A stretch of 64,000 nucleotides of DNA from Apostichopus japonicus. Taxonomy: Eukaryota > Echinodermata > Holothuroidea > Aspidochirotida > Stichopodidae. How positions within the stretch are numbered: the stretch's first letter is position 1; each line of letters starts with the position of its first letter. Under the pieces are notes generated by a model, which searched no databases, was not told the DNA's origin, and saw only the letters and a list, made by a program, of their open reading frames with translations. Where the stretch lies: NCBI RefSeq assembly GCF_037975245.1, contig NC_092583.1, positions 6,505,764 through 6,569,763 of the forward strand, in the 5' to 3' direction. Below, piece after piece: positions 1 through 14,261 of this stretch. Position numbers and translations under genes: made by a program.

Positions 1-648
1 GTAGGCCTGTACAGCCCTGGTCAATTAAATCATGGAGCTATAAACATATATCTAGAGATTGATTACTGTAGGGGGTGGGGGTCAGGATCTGGGTAGGGAA
101 TAGAGGATCTAGGCAATAATCTCTGCATTTGTATACAATTGCAGTGGATCTAAAGAATGATAACTGCAGGGGGGGGGGTCAGGATATGGGTAGAAAACTG
201 AAGATAGGAAATAGTCAATGATTCCTATGGGCCTGAACAATTATTCAAATGAATGTATCTAGACCATTATATGGGATCTTTCATAGTACCAAAATTAAGG
301 CGTTGATCCAAACAATAATAATACCTACTTTACACTCACTGTATATCTCTGCATATACACTTATAGGACTTGTATGCGATTGCAAGGAATCTAGAGTTTG
401 ATTACTGTAGGGAGGGGGTCATGATGTTGGTAGGAAACTTAGGATAGGCAACAATCAATGATTCTTATGGGCCTGAAAATTTATTCAAATGAATGTATCT
501 AGACCATTGTATGGGAACTTTCATAGTACCAAAATTAAGGCAATGGCTCAAACACTAATATTACCTACTTAACACTCACTGTACATCTCTGCATATATAC
601 CTTGATAGGACTTGTATACAATTATAGAGAATCTAAATATTGATTACT
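1..648. repeat. Array 1 long (L) unit, module structure
   Basis: Reference long unit. It is built from segments that each start with GATTACTG or GATAACTG followed by a G-rich tract. Module a (61-158, 98 bp) looks like an internally deleted copy of the 241-bp module: it keeps that module's first ~60 and last ~40 bases. Module b (159-399, 241 bp) starts GATAACTGCA plus a pure G run and carries GGCGTTGATCC. Module c (400-641, 242 bp) starts GATTACTGTAGGGAGGGGG and carries GGCAATGGCTC. The remaining ~67 bp (642-708, crossing into the next unit) contains GGCCTGTACAGCCCTGG and is not obviously related to the others. Modules b and c align along their full length with scattered differences, so the long unit arose by amplifying a simpler ancestral ~240-bp repeat. 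Confidence 0.9.
71..98 (+). other. G-quadruplex-like motif, one per unit
   Basis: In module a four guanine tracts follow one another on the plus strand: G5, one T, G5, a nine-base loop, G3, TA, G3. The same arrangement, with small changes in the first tract (GGGG or GGGGG), recurs in essentially all 31 units. Module b adds a pure G run of about 10-16 residues (for example 169-178, and 16 G at 6528-6543). One loop is longer than the usual seven-base limit for canonical quadruplex motifs, so folding is an inference. All G-rich tracts of the array lie on the plus strand. Confidence 0.5.
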
Positions 649-1297
649 GTAGGCCTGTACAGCCCTGGTCAATTAAATCATGGAGCTATAAACATATAGC
701 TAGAGATTGATTACTGTAGGGGTGGGGGTCAGGATCTGGGTAGGGAATAGAGGATCTAGGCAATAATCTCTGTATTTGTATACAATTGCAGTCAATCTAA
801 AGAATGATAACTGCAGGGGGGGGGGGGTCAGGATATGGGTAGAAAACTGAAGATAGGAAATAGTCAATGATTCCTATGGGCCTGAAAAATTATTCAAATG
901 AATGTATCTAGACCATTATATGGGAACTTTCACAGTACCAAAATTAAGGTGTTGATCCAAACAATAATAATACCTACTTTACACTCACTGTATATCTCTG
1001 CATATATACTTATAGGACTTGTATACGATTGCAAGGAATCTAGAGTTTGATTACTGTAGGGAGGGGGTCATGATGTTGGTAGGAAACTTAGGATAGGCAA
1101 CAATCAATGATTCTTATGGGCCTGAAAATTTATTCAAATGAATGTATCTAGACCATTATATGGGAACTTTCATAGTACCAAAATTAAGGCAATGGCTCAA
1201 ACACTAATATTACCTACTTAACACTCACTGTACATCTCTGCATATATACCTTGATAGGACTTGTATACAATTATAGAGAATCTAAATATTGATTACT

Positions 1298-1710
1298 GTA
1301 GGCATGTACAGCCCTGGTCAATTAAATCATGGAGCTATAAACATATAGCTAGAGATTGATTACTGTAGGGGGTGGGGGTCAGGATCTGGGTAGGGAATAG
1401 AGGATCTAGGCAATAATCTCTGCATTTGTATACAATTGCAGTGAATCTAAAGAATGATAACTGCAGGGAAGGGGGGGGGGTCAGGATATGGGTAGAAAAC
1501 TGAAGATAGGAAATAGTCAATGATTCCTATGGGCCTGAAAAATTATTCAAATGAATGTATCTAGACCATTATATGGGAACTTTCATAGTACCAAAATTAA
1601 GGCAATGGCTCAAACACTAATATTACCTACTTAACACTCACTGTACATCTCTGCATATATACCTTGATAGGACTTGTATACAATTATAGAGAATCTAAAT
1701 ATTGATTACT
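1298..1710. repeat. Array 1 short (S) unit, b/c fusion
   Basis: Reference short unit. It has module a, then a single ~241-bp module that begins as module b (GATAACTGCAGGG) and ends as module c (GGCAATGGCTC, then TACCTTGATAGG). The switch lies in the stretch around AAAATTAAGG that b and c share, so one module's worth of sequence is missing compared with the long unit. This is what unequal exchange or a slippage deletion between b and c would produce. Eleven of the 12 short units use this junction; the one at 13203 does not. This copy also carries the private variants GTAGGCATG and GGGAA before the G run, shared with the units at 3179 and 4888. Confidence 0.88.
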
Positions 1711-3590
1711 GTAGGCCTGTACAGCCCTGGTCAATTAAATCATGGAGCTATAAACATATATCTAGAGATTGATTACTGTAGGGGGTGGGGGTCAGGATCT
1801 GGGTAGGGAATAGAGGATCTAGGCAATAATCTCTGTATTTGTATACAATTGCAGTGAATCTAAAGAATGATAACTGTAGGGGGGGGGGTCAGGATATGTG
1901 TAGAAAACTGAAGATAGGAAATAGTCAATGATTCCTATGGGCCTGAAAAATTATTCAAATGAATGTATCTAGACCATTATATGGGAACTTTCATAGTACC
2001 AAAATTAAGGCAATGGCTCAAACACTAATATTACCTACTTAACACTCACTGTACATCTCTGCATATATACCTTGATAGGACTTGTATACAATTATAGAGA
2101 ATCTAAATATTGATTACTGTAGGCCTGTACAGCCCTGGTCAATTAAATCATGGAGCTATAAACATATAGCTAGAGATTGATTACTGTAGGGGGTGGGGGT
2201 CAGGATCTGGGTAGGGAATAGAGGATCTAGGCAATAATCTCTGCATTTGTATACAATTGCAGTGAATCTAAAGAATGATAACTGCAGGGGGGGGGGGGTC
2301 AGGATATGGGTAGAAAACTGAAGATAGGAAATAGTCAATGATTCCTATGGGCCTGAAAAATTATTCAAATGAATGTATCTAGACCATTATATGGGAACTT
2401 TCACAGTACCAAAATTAAGGCGTTGATCCAAACAATAATAATACCTACTTTACACTCACTGTATATCTCTGCATATATACTTATAGGACTTGTATACGAT
2501 TGCAAGGAATCTAGAGTTTGATTACTGTAGGGAGGGGGTCATGATGTTGGTAGGAAACTTAGGATAGGCAACAATCAATGATTCTTATGGGCCTGAAAAT
2601 TTATTCAAATGAATGTATCTAGACCATTATATGGGAACTTTCATAGTACCAAAATTAAGGCAATGGCTCAAACACTAATATTACCTACTTAACACTCACT
2701 GTACATCTCTGCATATATACCTTGATAGGACTTGTATACAATTATAGAGAATCTAAATATTGATTACTGTAGGCCTGTACAGCCCTGGTCAATTAAATCA
2801 TGGAGCTATAAACATATATCTAGAGATTGATTACTGTAGGGGGTGGGGGTCAGGATCTGGGTAGGGAATAGAGGATCTAGGCAATAATCTCTGCATTTGT
2901 ATACAATTGCAGTGAATCTAAAGAATGATAACTGCGGGGGGGGGGGGTCAGGATATGGGTAGAAAACTGAAGATAGGAAATAGTCAATGATCCCTATGGG
3001 CCTGAAAAATTTATTCAAATGAATGTATCTAGACCATTATATGGGAACTTTCATAGTACCAAAATTAAGGCAATGGCTCAAACACTAATATTACCTACTT
3101 AACACTCACTGTACATCTCTGCATATATACCTTGATAGGACTTGTATACAATTATAGAGAATCTAAATATTGATTACTGTAGGCATGTACAGCCCTGGTC
3201 AATTAAATCATGGAGCTATAAACATATAGCTAGAGATTGATTACTGTAGGGGGTGGGGGTCAGGATCTGGGTAGGGAATAGAGGATCTAGGCAATAATCT
3301 CTGCATTTGTATACAATTGCAGTGAATCTAAAGAATGATAACTGCAGGGAAGGGGGGGGGTCAGGATATGGGTAGAAAACTGAAGATAGGAAATAGTCAA
3401 TGATTCTTATGGGCCTGAAAAATTATTCAAATGAATGTATCTAGACCATTATATGGGAACTTTCATAGTACCAAAATTAAGGCAATGGCTCAAACACTAA
3501 TATTACCTACTTAACACTCACTGTACATCTCTGCATATATACCTTGATAGGACTTGTATACAATTATAGAGAATCTAAATATTGATTACT

Positions 3591-6500
3591 GTAGGCCTGT
3601 ACAGCCCTGGTCAATTAAGTCATGGAGCTATAAACATATATCTAGAGATTGATTACTGTAGGGGGTGGGGGTCAGGATCTGGGTAGGGAATAGAGGATCT
3701 AGGCAATAATCTCTGCATTTGTATACAATTGCAGTGAATCTAAAGAATGATAACTGCAGGGGGGGGGGGTCAGGATATGGGTAGAAAACTGAAGATAGGA
3801 AATAGTCAATGATTCCTATGGGCCTGAAAAATTATTCAAATGAATGTATCTAGACCATTATATGGGAACTTTCATAGTACCAAAATTAAGGCGTTGATCC
3901 AAACAATAATAATACCTACTTTACACTCACTGTATATCTCTGCATATACACTTATAGGACTTGTATACGATTGCAAGGAATCTAGAGTTTGATTACTGTA
4001 GGGAGGGGGTCATGATGTTGGTAGGAAACTTAGGATAGGCAACAATCAATGATTCTTATGGGCCTGAAAATGTATTCAAATGAATGTATCTAGACCATTA
4101 TATGGGAACTTTCATAGTACCAAAATTAAGGCAATGGCTCAAACACTAATATTACCTACTTAACACTCACTGTACATCTCTGCATATATACCTTGATAGG
4201 ACTTGTATACAATTATAGAGAATCTAAATATTGATTACTGTAGGCCTGTACAGCCCTGGTCAATTAAATCATGGAGCTATAAACATATAGCTAGAGATTG
4301 ATTACTGTAGGGGTGGGGGTCAGGATCTGGGTAGGGAATAGAGGATCTAGGCAATAATCTCTGTATTTGTATACAATTGCAGTCAATCTAAAGAATGATA
4401 ACTGCAGGGGGGGGGGGTCAGGATATGGGTAGAAAACTGAAGATAGGAAATAGTCAATGATTCCTATGGGCCTGAAAAATTATTCAAATGAATGTATCTA
4501 GACCATTATATGGGAACTTTCACAGTACCAAAATTAAGGTGTTGATCCAAACAATAATAATACCTACTTTACACTCACTGTATATCTCTGCATATATACT
4601 TATAGGACTTGTATACGATTGCAAGGAATCTAGAGTTTGATTACTGTAGGGAGGGGGTCATGATGTTGGTAGGAAACTTAGGATAGGCAACAATCAATGA
4701 TTCTTATGGGCCTGAAAATTTATTCAAATGAATGTATCTAGACCATTATATGGGAACTTTCATAGTACCAAAATTAAGGCAATGGCTCAAACACTAATAT
4801 TACCTACTTAACACTCACTGTACATCTCTGCATATATACCTTGATAGGACTTGTATACAATTATAGAGAATCTAAATATTGATTACTGTAGGCATGTACA
4901 GCCCTGGTCAATTAAATCATGGAGCTATAAACATATAGCTAGAGATTGATTACTGTAGGGGGTGGGGGTCAGGATCTGGGTAGGGAATAGAGGATCTAGG
5001 CAATAATCTCTGCATTTGTATACAATTGCAGTGAATCTAAAGAATGATAACTGCAGGGAAGGGGGGGGGGGTCAGGATATGGGTAGAAAACTGAAGATAG
5101 GAAATAGTCAATGATTCCTATGGGCCTGAAAAATTATTCAAATGAATGTATCTAGACCATTATATGGGAACTTTCATAGTACCAAAATTAAGGCAATGGC
5201 TCAAACACTAATATTACCTACTTAACACTCACTGTACATCTCTGCATATATACCTTGATAGGACTTGTATACAATTATAGAGAATCTAAATATTGATTAC
5301 TGTAGGCCTGTACAGCCCTGGTCAATTAAATCATGGAGCTATAAACATATATCTAGAGATTGATTACTGTAGGGGGTGGGGGTCAGGATCTGGGTAGGGA
5401 ATAGAGGATCTAGGCAATAATCTCTGTATTTGTATACAATTGCAGTGAATCTAAAGAATGATAACTGTAGGGGGGGGGGTCAGGATATGTGTAGAAAACT
5501 GAAGATAGGAAATAGTCAATGATTCCTATGGGCCTGAAAAATTATTCAAATGAATGTATCTAGACCATTATATGGGAACTTTCATAGTACCAAAATTAAG
5601 GCAATGGCTCAAACACTAATATTACCTACTTAACACTCACTGTACATCTCTGCATATATACCTTGATAGGACTTGTATACAATTATAGAGAATCTAAATA
5701 TTGATTACTGTAGGCCTGTACAGCCCTGGTCAATTAAATCATGGAGCTATAAACATATAGCTAGAGATTGATTACTGTAGGGGGTGGGGGTCAGGATCTG
5801 GGTAGGGAATAGAGGATCTAGGCAATAATCTCTGCATTTGTATACAATTGCAGTGAATCTAAAGAATGATAACTGCAGGGGGGGGGGGGGGTCAGGATAT
5901 GGGTAGAAAACTGAAGATAGGAAATAGTCAATGATTCCTATGGGCTGAAAAATTATTCAAATGAATGTATCTAGACCATTATATGGGAACTTTCACAGTA
6001 CCAAAATTAAGGCGTTGATCCAAACAATAATAATACCTACTTTACACTCACTGTATATCTCTGCATATATACTTATAGGACTTGTATACGATTGCAAGGA
6101 ATCTAGAGTTTGATTACTGTAGGGAGGGGGTCATGATGTTGGTAGGAAACTTAGGATAGGCAACAATCAATGATTCTTATGGGCCTGAAAATTTATTCAA
6201 ATGAATGTATCTAGACCATTATATGGGAACTTTCATAGTACCAAAATTAAGGCAATGGCTCAAACACTAATATTACCTACTTAACACTCACTGTACATCT
6301 CTGCATATATACCTTGATAGGACTTGTATACAATTATAGAGAATCTAAATATTGATTACTGTAGGCCTGTACAGCCCTGGTCAATTAAATCATGGAGCTA
6401 TAAACATATATCTAGAGATTGATTACTGTAGGGGGTGGGGGTCAGGATCTGGGTAGGGAATAGAGGATCTAGGCAATAATCTCTGCATTTGTATACAATT

Positions 6501-6774
6501 GCAGTGAATCTAAAGAATGATAACTGCGGGGGGGGGGGGGGGGTCAGGATATGGGTAGAAAACTGAAGATAGGAAATAGTCAATGATTCCTATGGGCCTG
6601 AAAAATTTATTCAAATGAATGTATCTAGACCATTATATGGGAACTTTCATAGTACCAAAATTAAGGCAATGGCTCAAACACTAATATTACCTACTTAACA
6701 CTCACTGTACATCTCTGCATATATACCTTGATAGGACTTGTATACAATTATAGAGAATCTAAATATTGATTACT
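3591..6774. repeat. Array 1 higher-order repeat, copy 2 (LLSSLS)
   Basis: Six units at 3591, 4240, 4888, 5302, 5710 and 6361, matching the first six units of the copy at 1-3590 by position and private variants. It lacks the seventh (short) unit, and the array goes straight to a long unit at 6775 that carries the GCAGTCAATC variant of the second unit type. So the phase of the higher-order repeat shifts here. Right of about 6775 the order becomes irregular and other variant families (GTACAACCC, CAATTTAATC, AAAATAAAGG) take over. Confidence 0.82.
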
Positions 6775-9700
6775 GTAGGCCTGTACAGCCCTGGTCAATT
6801 AAATCATGGAGCTATAAACATATAGCTAGAGATTGATTACTGTAGGGGTGGGGGTCAGGATCTGGGTAGGGAATAGAGGATCTAGGCAATAATCTCTGTA
6901 TTTGTATACAATTGCAGTCAATCTAAAGAATGATAACTGCAGGGGGGGGGGGTCAGGATATGGGTAGAAAACTGAAGATAGGAAATAGTCAATGATTCCT
7001 ATGGGCTGAAAAATTATTCAAATGAATGTATCTAGACCATTATATGGGAACTTTCACAGTACCAAAATTAAGGCGTTGATCCAAACAATAATAATACCTA
7101 CTTTACACTCACTGTATATCTCTGCATATATACTTATAGGACTTGTATACGATTGCAAGGAATCTAGAGTTTGATTACTGTAGGGAGGGGGTCATGATGT
7201 TGGTAGGAAACTTAGGATAGGCAACAATCAATGATTCTTATGGGCCTGAAAATTTATTCAAATGAATGTATCTAGACCATTATATGGGAACTTTCATAGT
7301 ACCAAAATTAAGGCAATGGCTCAAACACTAATATTACCTACTTAACACTCACTGTACATCTCTGCATATATACCTTGATAGGACTTGTATACAATTATAG
7401 AGAATCTAAATATTGATTACTGTAGGCCTGTACAGCCCTGGTCAATTAAATCATGGAGCTATAAACATATATCTAGAGATTGATTACTGTAGGGGGTGGG
7501 GGTCAGGATCTGGGTAGGGAATAGAGGATCTAGGCAATAATCTCTGCATTTGTATACAATTGCAGTGAATCTAAAGAATGATAACTGCGGGGGGGGGGGG
7601 GTCAGGATATGGGTAGAAAACTGAAGATAGGAAATAGTCAATGATTCCTATGGGCCTGAAAAATTTATTCAAATGAATGTATCTAGACCATTATATGGGA
7701 ACTTTCATAGTACCAAAATTAAGGCAATGGCTCAAACACTAATATTACCTACTTAACACTCACTGTACATCTCTGCATATATACCTTGATAGGACTTGTA
7801 TACAATTATAGAGAATCTAAATATTGATTACTGTAGGCCTGTACAGCCCTGGTCAATTAAATCATGGAGCTATAAACATATAGCTAGAGATTGATTACTG
7901 TAGGGGTGGGGGTCAGGATCTGGGTAGGGAATAGAGGATCTAGGCAATAATCTCTGTATTTGTATACAATTGCAGTCAATCTAAAGAATGATAACTGCAG
8001 GGGGGGGGGGTCAGGATATGGGTAGAAAACTGAAGATAGGAAATAGTCAATGATTCCTATGGGCCTGAAAAATTATTCAAATGAATGTATCTAGACCATT
8101 ATATGGGAACTTTCACAGTACCAAAATTAAGGTGTTGATCCAAACAATAATAATACCTACTTTACACTCACTGTATATCTCTGCATATATACTTATAGGA
8201 CTTGTATACGATTGCAAGGAATCTAGAGTTTGATTACTGTAGGGAGGGGGTCATGATGTTGGTAGGAAACTTAGGATAGGCAACAATCAATGATTCTTAT
8301 GGGCCTGAAAATTTATTCAAATGAATGTATCTAGACCATTATATGGGAACTTTCATAGTACCAAAATTAAGGCAATGGCTCAAACACTAATATTACCTAC
8401 TTAACACTCACTGTACATCTCTGCATATATACCTTGATAGGACTTGTATACAATTATAGAGAATCTAAATATTGATTACTGTAGGCCTGTACAGCCCTGG
8501 TCAATTAAATCATGGAGCTATAAACATATATCTAGAGATTGATTACTGTAGGGGGTGGGGGTCAGGATCTGGGTAGGGAATAGAGGATCTAGGCAATAAT
8601 CTCTGCATTTGTATACAATTGCAGTGAATCTAAAGAATGATAACTGCAGGGGGGGGGGGGGTCAGGATATGGGTAGAAAACTGAAGATAGGAAATAGTCA
8701 ATGATTCCTATGGGCCTGAAAAATTATTCAAATGAATGTATCTAGACCATTATATGGGAACTTTCATAGTACCAAAATTAAGGCGTTGATCCAAACAATA
8801 ATAATACCTACTTTACACTCACTGTATATCTCTGCATATATACTTATAGGACTTGTATACGATTGCAAGGAATCTAGAGTTTGATTACTGTAGGGAGGGG
8901 GTCATGATGTTGGTAGGAAACTTAGGATAGGCAACAATCAATGATTCTTATGGGCCTGAAAATTTATTCAAATGAATGTATCTAGACCATGATATGGGAA
9001 CTTTCATAGTACCAAAATTAAGGCAATGGCTCAAACACTAATATTACCTACTTAACACTCACTGTACATCTCTGCATATATACCTTGATAGGACTTGTAT
9101 ACAATTATAGAGAATCTAAATATTGATTACTGTAGGCCTGTACAACCCTGGTCAATTAAATCATGGAGCTATAAACATATATCTAGAGATTGATTACTGT
9201 AGGGGGTGGGGGGCAGGATCTGGGTAGGGAATAGAGGATCTAGGCAATAATCTCTGCATTTGTATACAATTGCAGTGAATCTAAAGAATGATAACTGCAG
9301 GGGGGGGGGGTCAGGATATGGGTAGAAAACTGAAGATAGGAAATAGTCAATGATTCCTATGGGCCTGAAAAATTATTCAAATGAATGTATCTAGACCATT
9401 ATATGGGAACTTTCATAGTACCAAAATAAAGGCGTTGATCCAAACAATAATAATACCTACTTTACACTCACTGTATATCTCTGCATATACACTTATAGGA
9501 CTTGTATACGATTGCAAGGAATCTAGAGTTTGATTACTGTAGGGAGGGGGTCATGATGTTGGTAGGAAACTTAGGATAGGCAACAATCAATGATTCTTAT
9601 GGGCCTGAAAATGTATTCAAATGAATGTATCTAGACCATTATATGGGAACTTTCATAGTACCAAAATTAAGGCAATGGCTCAAACACTAATATTACCTAC

Positions 9701-12551
9701 TTAACACTCACTGTACATCTCTGCATATATACCTTGATAGGACTTGTATACAATTATAGAGAATCTAAATATTGATTACTGTAGGCCTGTACAGCCGTGG
9801 TCAATTAAATCATGGAGCTATAAACATATATCTAGAGATTGATTACTGTAGGGGGTGGGGGTCAGGATCTGGGTAGGGAATAGAGGATCTAGGCAATAAT
9901 CTCTGCATTTGTATACAATTGCAGTGAATCTAAAGAATGATAACTGCAGGGGGGGGGGGGGTCAGGATATGGGTAGAAAACTGAAGATAGGAAATAGTCA
10001 ATGATTCCCATTGGCCTGAAAAATGTATTCAAATGAATGTATCTAGACCATTATATGGGAACTTTCATAGTACCAAAATTAAGGCAATGGCTCAAACACT
10101 AATATTACCTACTTAACACTCACTGTACATCTCTGCATATATACCTTGATAGGACTTGTATACAATTATAGAGAATCTAAATATTGATTACTGTAGGCCT
10201 GTACAGCCCTGGTCAATTAAATCATGGAGCTATAAACATATAGCTAGAGATTGATTACTGTAGGGGGTGGGGGTCAGGATCTGGGTAGGGAATAGAGGAT
10301 CTAGGCAATAATCTCTGCATTTGTATACAATTGCAGTGAATCTAAAGAATGATAACTGCAGGGGGGGGGGGTCAGGATATGGGTAGAAAACTGAAGATAG
10401 GAAATAGTCAATGATTCCTATGGGCCTGAAAAATTATTCAAATGAATGTATCTAGACCATTATATGGGAACTTTCACAGTACCAAAATTAAGGCGTTGAT
10501 CCAAACAATAATAATACCTACTTTACACTCACTGTATATCTCTGCATATATACTTATAGGACTTGTATACGATTGCAAGGAATCTAGAGTTTGATTACTG
10601 TAGGGAGGGGGTCATGATGTTGGTAGGAAACTTAGGATAGGCAACAATCAATGATTCTTATGGGCCTGAAAATTTATTCAAATGAATGTATCTAGACCAT
10701 TATATGGGAACTTTCATAGTACCAAAATTAAGGCAATGGCTCAAACACTAATATTACCTACTTAACACTCACTGTACATCTCTGCATATATACCTTGATA
10801 GGACTTGTATACAATTATAGAGAATCTAAATATTGATTACTGTAGGCCTGTACAGCCCTGGTCAATTAAATCATGGAGCTATAAACATATATCTAGAGAT
10901 TGATTACTGTAGGGGGTGGGGGTCAGGATCTGGGTAGGGAACAGAGGATCTAGGCAATAATCTCTGCATTTGTATACAATTGCAGTGAATCTAAAGAATG
11001 ATAACTGCAGGGGGGGGGGGGGTCAGGATATGGGTAGAAAACTGAAGATAGGAAATAGTCAATGATTCCTATGGGCCTGAAAAATTATTCAAATGAATGT
11101 ATCTAGACCATTATATGGGAACTTTCATAGTACCAAAATTAAGGCGTTGATCCAAACAATAATAATACCTACTTTACACTCACTGTATATCTCTGCATAT
11201 ATACTTATAGGACTTGTATACGATTGCAAGGAATCTAGAGTTTGATTACTGTAGGGAGGGGGTCATGATGTTGGTAGGAAACTTAGGATAGGCAACAATC
11301 AATGATTCTTATGGGCCTGAAAATTTATTCAAATGAATGTATCTAGACCATTATATGGGAACTTTCATAGTACCAAAATTAAGGCAATGGCTCAAACACT
11401 AATATTACCTACTTAACACTCACTGTACATCTCTGCATATATACCTTGATAGGACTTGTATACAATTATAGAGAATCTAAATATTGATTACTGTAGGCCT
11501 GTACAACCCTGGTCAATTAAATCATGGAGCTATAAACATATATCTAGAGATTGATTACTGTAGGGGGTGGGGGTCAGGATCTGGGTAGGGAATAGAGGAT
11601 CTAGGCAATAATCTCTGCATTTGTATACAATTGCAGTGAATCTAAAGAATGATAACTGCAGGGGGGGGGGGTCAGGATATGGGTAGAAAACTGAAGATAG
11701 GAAATAGTCAATGATTCCTATGGGCCTGAAAAATTATTCAAATGAATGTATCTAGACCATTATATGGGAACTTTCATAGTACCAAAATAAAGGCGTTGAT
11801 CCAAACAATAATAATACCTACTTTACACTCACTGTATATCTCTGCATATACACTTATAGGACTTGTATACGATTGCAAGGAATCTAGAGTTTGATTACTG
11901 TAGGGAGGGGGTCATGATGTTGGTAGGAAACTTAGGATAGGCAACAATCAATGATTCTTATGGGCCTGAAAATTTATTCAAATGAATGTATCTAGACCAT
12001 TATATGGGAACTTTCATAGTACCAAAATTAAGGCAATGGCTCAAACACTAATATTACCTACTTAACACTCACTGTACATCTCTGCATATATACCTTGATA
12101 GGACTTGTATACAATTATAGAGAATCTAAATATTGATTACTGTAGGCCTGTACAGCCCTGGTCAATTAAATCATGGAGCTATAAACATATATCTAGAGAT
12201 TGATTACTGTAGGGGGTGGGGGTCAGGATCTGGGTAGGGAATAGAGGATCTAGGCAATAATCTCTGCATTTGTATACAATTGCAGTGAATCTAAAGAATG
12301 ATAACTGCAGGGGGGGGGGGTCAGGATATGGGTAGAAAACTGAAGATAGGAAATAGTCAATGATTCCCATGGGCCTGAAAAATTTATTCAAATGAATGTA
12401 TCTAGACCATTATATGGGAACTTTCATAGTACCAAAATTAAGGCAATGGCTCAAACACTAATATTACCTACTTAACACTCACTGTACATCTCTGCATATA
12501 TACCTTGATAGGACTTGTATACAATTATAGAGAATCTAAATATTGATTACT

Positions 12552-14261
12552 GTAGGCCTGTACAGCCCTGGTCAATTTAATCATGGAGCTATAAACATAT
12601 ATCTAGAGATTGATTACTGTAGGGGGTGGGGGTCAGGATCTGGGTAGGGAATAGAGGATCTAGGCAATAATCTCTGCATTTGTATACAATTGCAGTGAAT
12701 CTAAAGAATGATAACTGCAGGGGGGGGGGGGGTCAGGATATGGGTAGAAAACTGAAGATAGGAAATAGTCAATGATTCCTATGGGCCTGAAAAATTATTC
12801 AAATGAATGTATCTAGACCATTATATGGGAACTTTCACAGTACCAAAATTAAGGCGTTGATCCAAACAATAATAATACCTACTTTACACTCACTGTATAT
12901 CTCTGCATATATACTTATAGGACTTGTATACGATTGCAAGGAATCTAGAGTTTGATTACTGTAGGGAGGGGGTCATGATGTTGGTAGGAAACTTAGGATA
13001 GGCAACAGTCAATGATTCTTATGGGCCTGAAAATTTATTCAAATGAATGTATCTAGACCATTATATGGGAACTTTCATAGTACCAAAATTAAGGGAATGG
13101 CTCAAACACTAAAATTACCTACTTAACACTCACTGTACATCTCTGCATATATACCTTGATAGGACTTGTATACAATTATAGAGAATCTAAATATTGATTA
13201 CTGTAGGCCTGTACAACCCTGGTCAATTAAATCATGGAGCTATAAACATATATCTAGAGATTGATTACTGTAGGGGGTGGGGGTCAGGATCTGGGTAGGG
13301 AATAGAGGATCTAGGCAATAATCTCTGCATTTGTATACAATTGCAGTGAATCTAAAGAATGATAACTGCAGGGGGGGGGGTCAGGATATGGGTAGAAAAC
13401 TGAAGATAGGAAATAGTCAATGATTCCTATGGGCCTGAAAAATTATTCAAATGAATGTATCTAGACCATTATATGGGAACTTTCATAGTACCAAAATTAA
13501 GGCGTTGATCCAAACAATAATAATACCTACTTAACACTCACTGTACATCTCTGCATATATACCTTGATAGGACTTGTATACAATTATAGAGAATCTAAAT
13601 ATTGATTACTGTAGGCCTGTACAGCCCTGGTCAATTTAATCATGGAGCTATAAACATATATCTAGAGATTGATTACTGTAGGGGGTGGGGGTCAGGATCT
13701 GGGTAGGGAATAGAGGATCTAGGCAATAATCTCTGCATTTGTATACAATTGCAGTGAATCTAAAGAATGATAACTGCAGGGGGGGGGGGGGTCAGGATAT
13801 GGGTAGAAAACTGAAGATAGGAAATAGTCAATGATTCCTATGGGCCTGAAAAATTATTCAAATGAATGTATCTAGACCATTATATGGGAACTTTCACAGT
13901 ACCAAAATTAAGGCGTTGATCCAAACAATAATAATACCTACTTTACACTCACTGTATATCTCTGCATATATACTTATAGGACTTGTATACGATTGCAAGG
14001 AATCTAGAGTTTGATTACTGTAGGGAGGGGGTCATGATGTTGGTAGGAAACTTAGGATAGGCAACAGTCAATGATTCTTATGGGCCTGAAAATTTATTCA
14101 AATGAATGTATCTAGACCATTATATGGGAACTTTCATAGTACCAAAATTAAGGGAATGGCTCAAACACTAAAATTACCTACTTAACACTCACTGTACATC
14201 TCTGCATATATACCTTGATAGGACTTGTATACAATTATAGAGAATCTAAATATTGATTACT
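12552..14261. repeat. Recent local duplication of L units in array 1
   Basis: The long units at 12552-13202 and 13611-14261 share private variants that I did not see together elsewhere: CAATTTAATC near the start, GGCAACAGTC, TTAAGGGAATGG and ACTAAAATTACC. The unit at 15972 has the first two but not the last two. A short unit (13203-13610) lies between the pair. The shared variants mark a recent duplication of about 1.06 kb (one L plus one S), younger than most of the array. Confidence 0.75.
13203..13610. repeat. Short unit with an alternative b/c breakpoint
   Basis: This short unit keeps the b-type sequence GGCGTTGATCCAAACAATAA past the point where all other short units have already switched to c-type. 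It switches later, between AATACCTACTT and ACACTCACTGTACATC. It is therefore a separate fusion of modules b and c, not a copy of the common short unit. Its neighbours on both sides are long units with typical b and c modules, so the parental forms are present. Confidence 0.85.

Larger units (their letters stand above)
1..3590. repeat. Array 1 higher-order repeat, copy 1 (LLSSLSS)
   Basis: Seven units starting at 1, 649, 1298, 1711, 2119, 2769 and 3179. The first six recur in order, 3590-3592 bp downstream, with matching diagnostic variants: GCAGTCAATC in unit 2 (649 and 4240), GTAGGCATG plus GGGAA in unit 3 (1298 and 4888), GATATGTGTAG in unit 4 (1711 and 5302), ATAGCTAG in unit 5 (2119 and 5710) and CTGCGGGGG in unit 6 (2769 and 6361). 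The seventh unit (3179) has no counterpart in the second copy. Confidence 0.85.
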
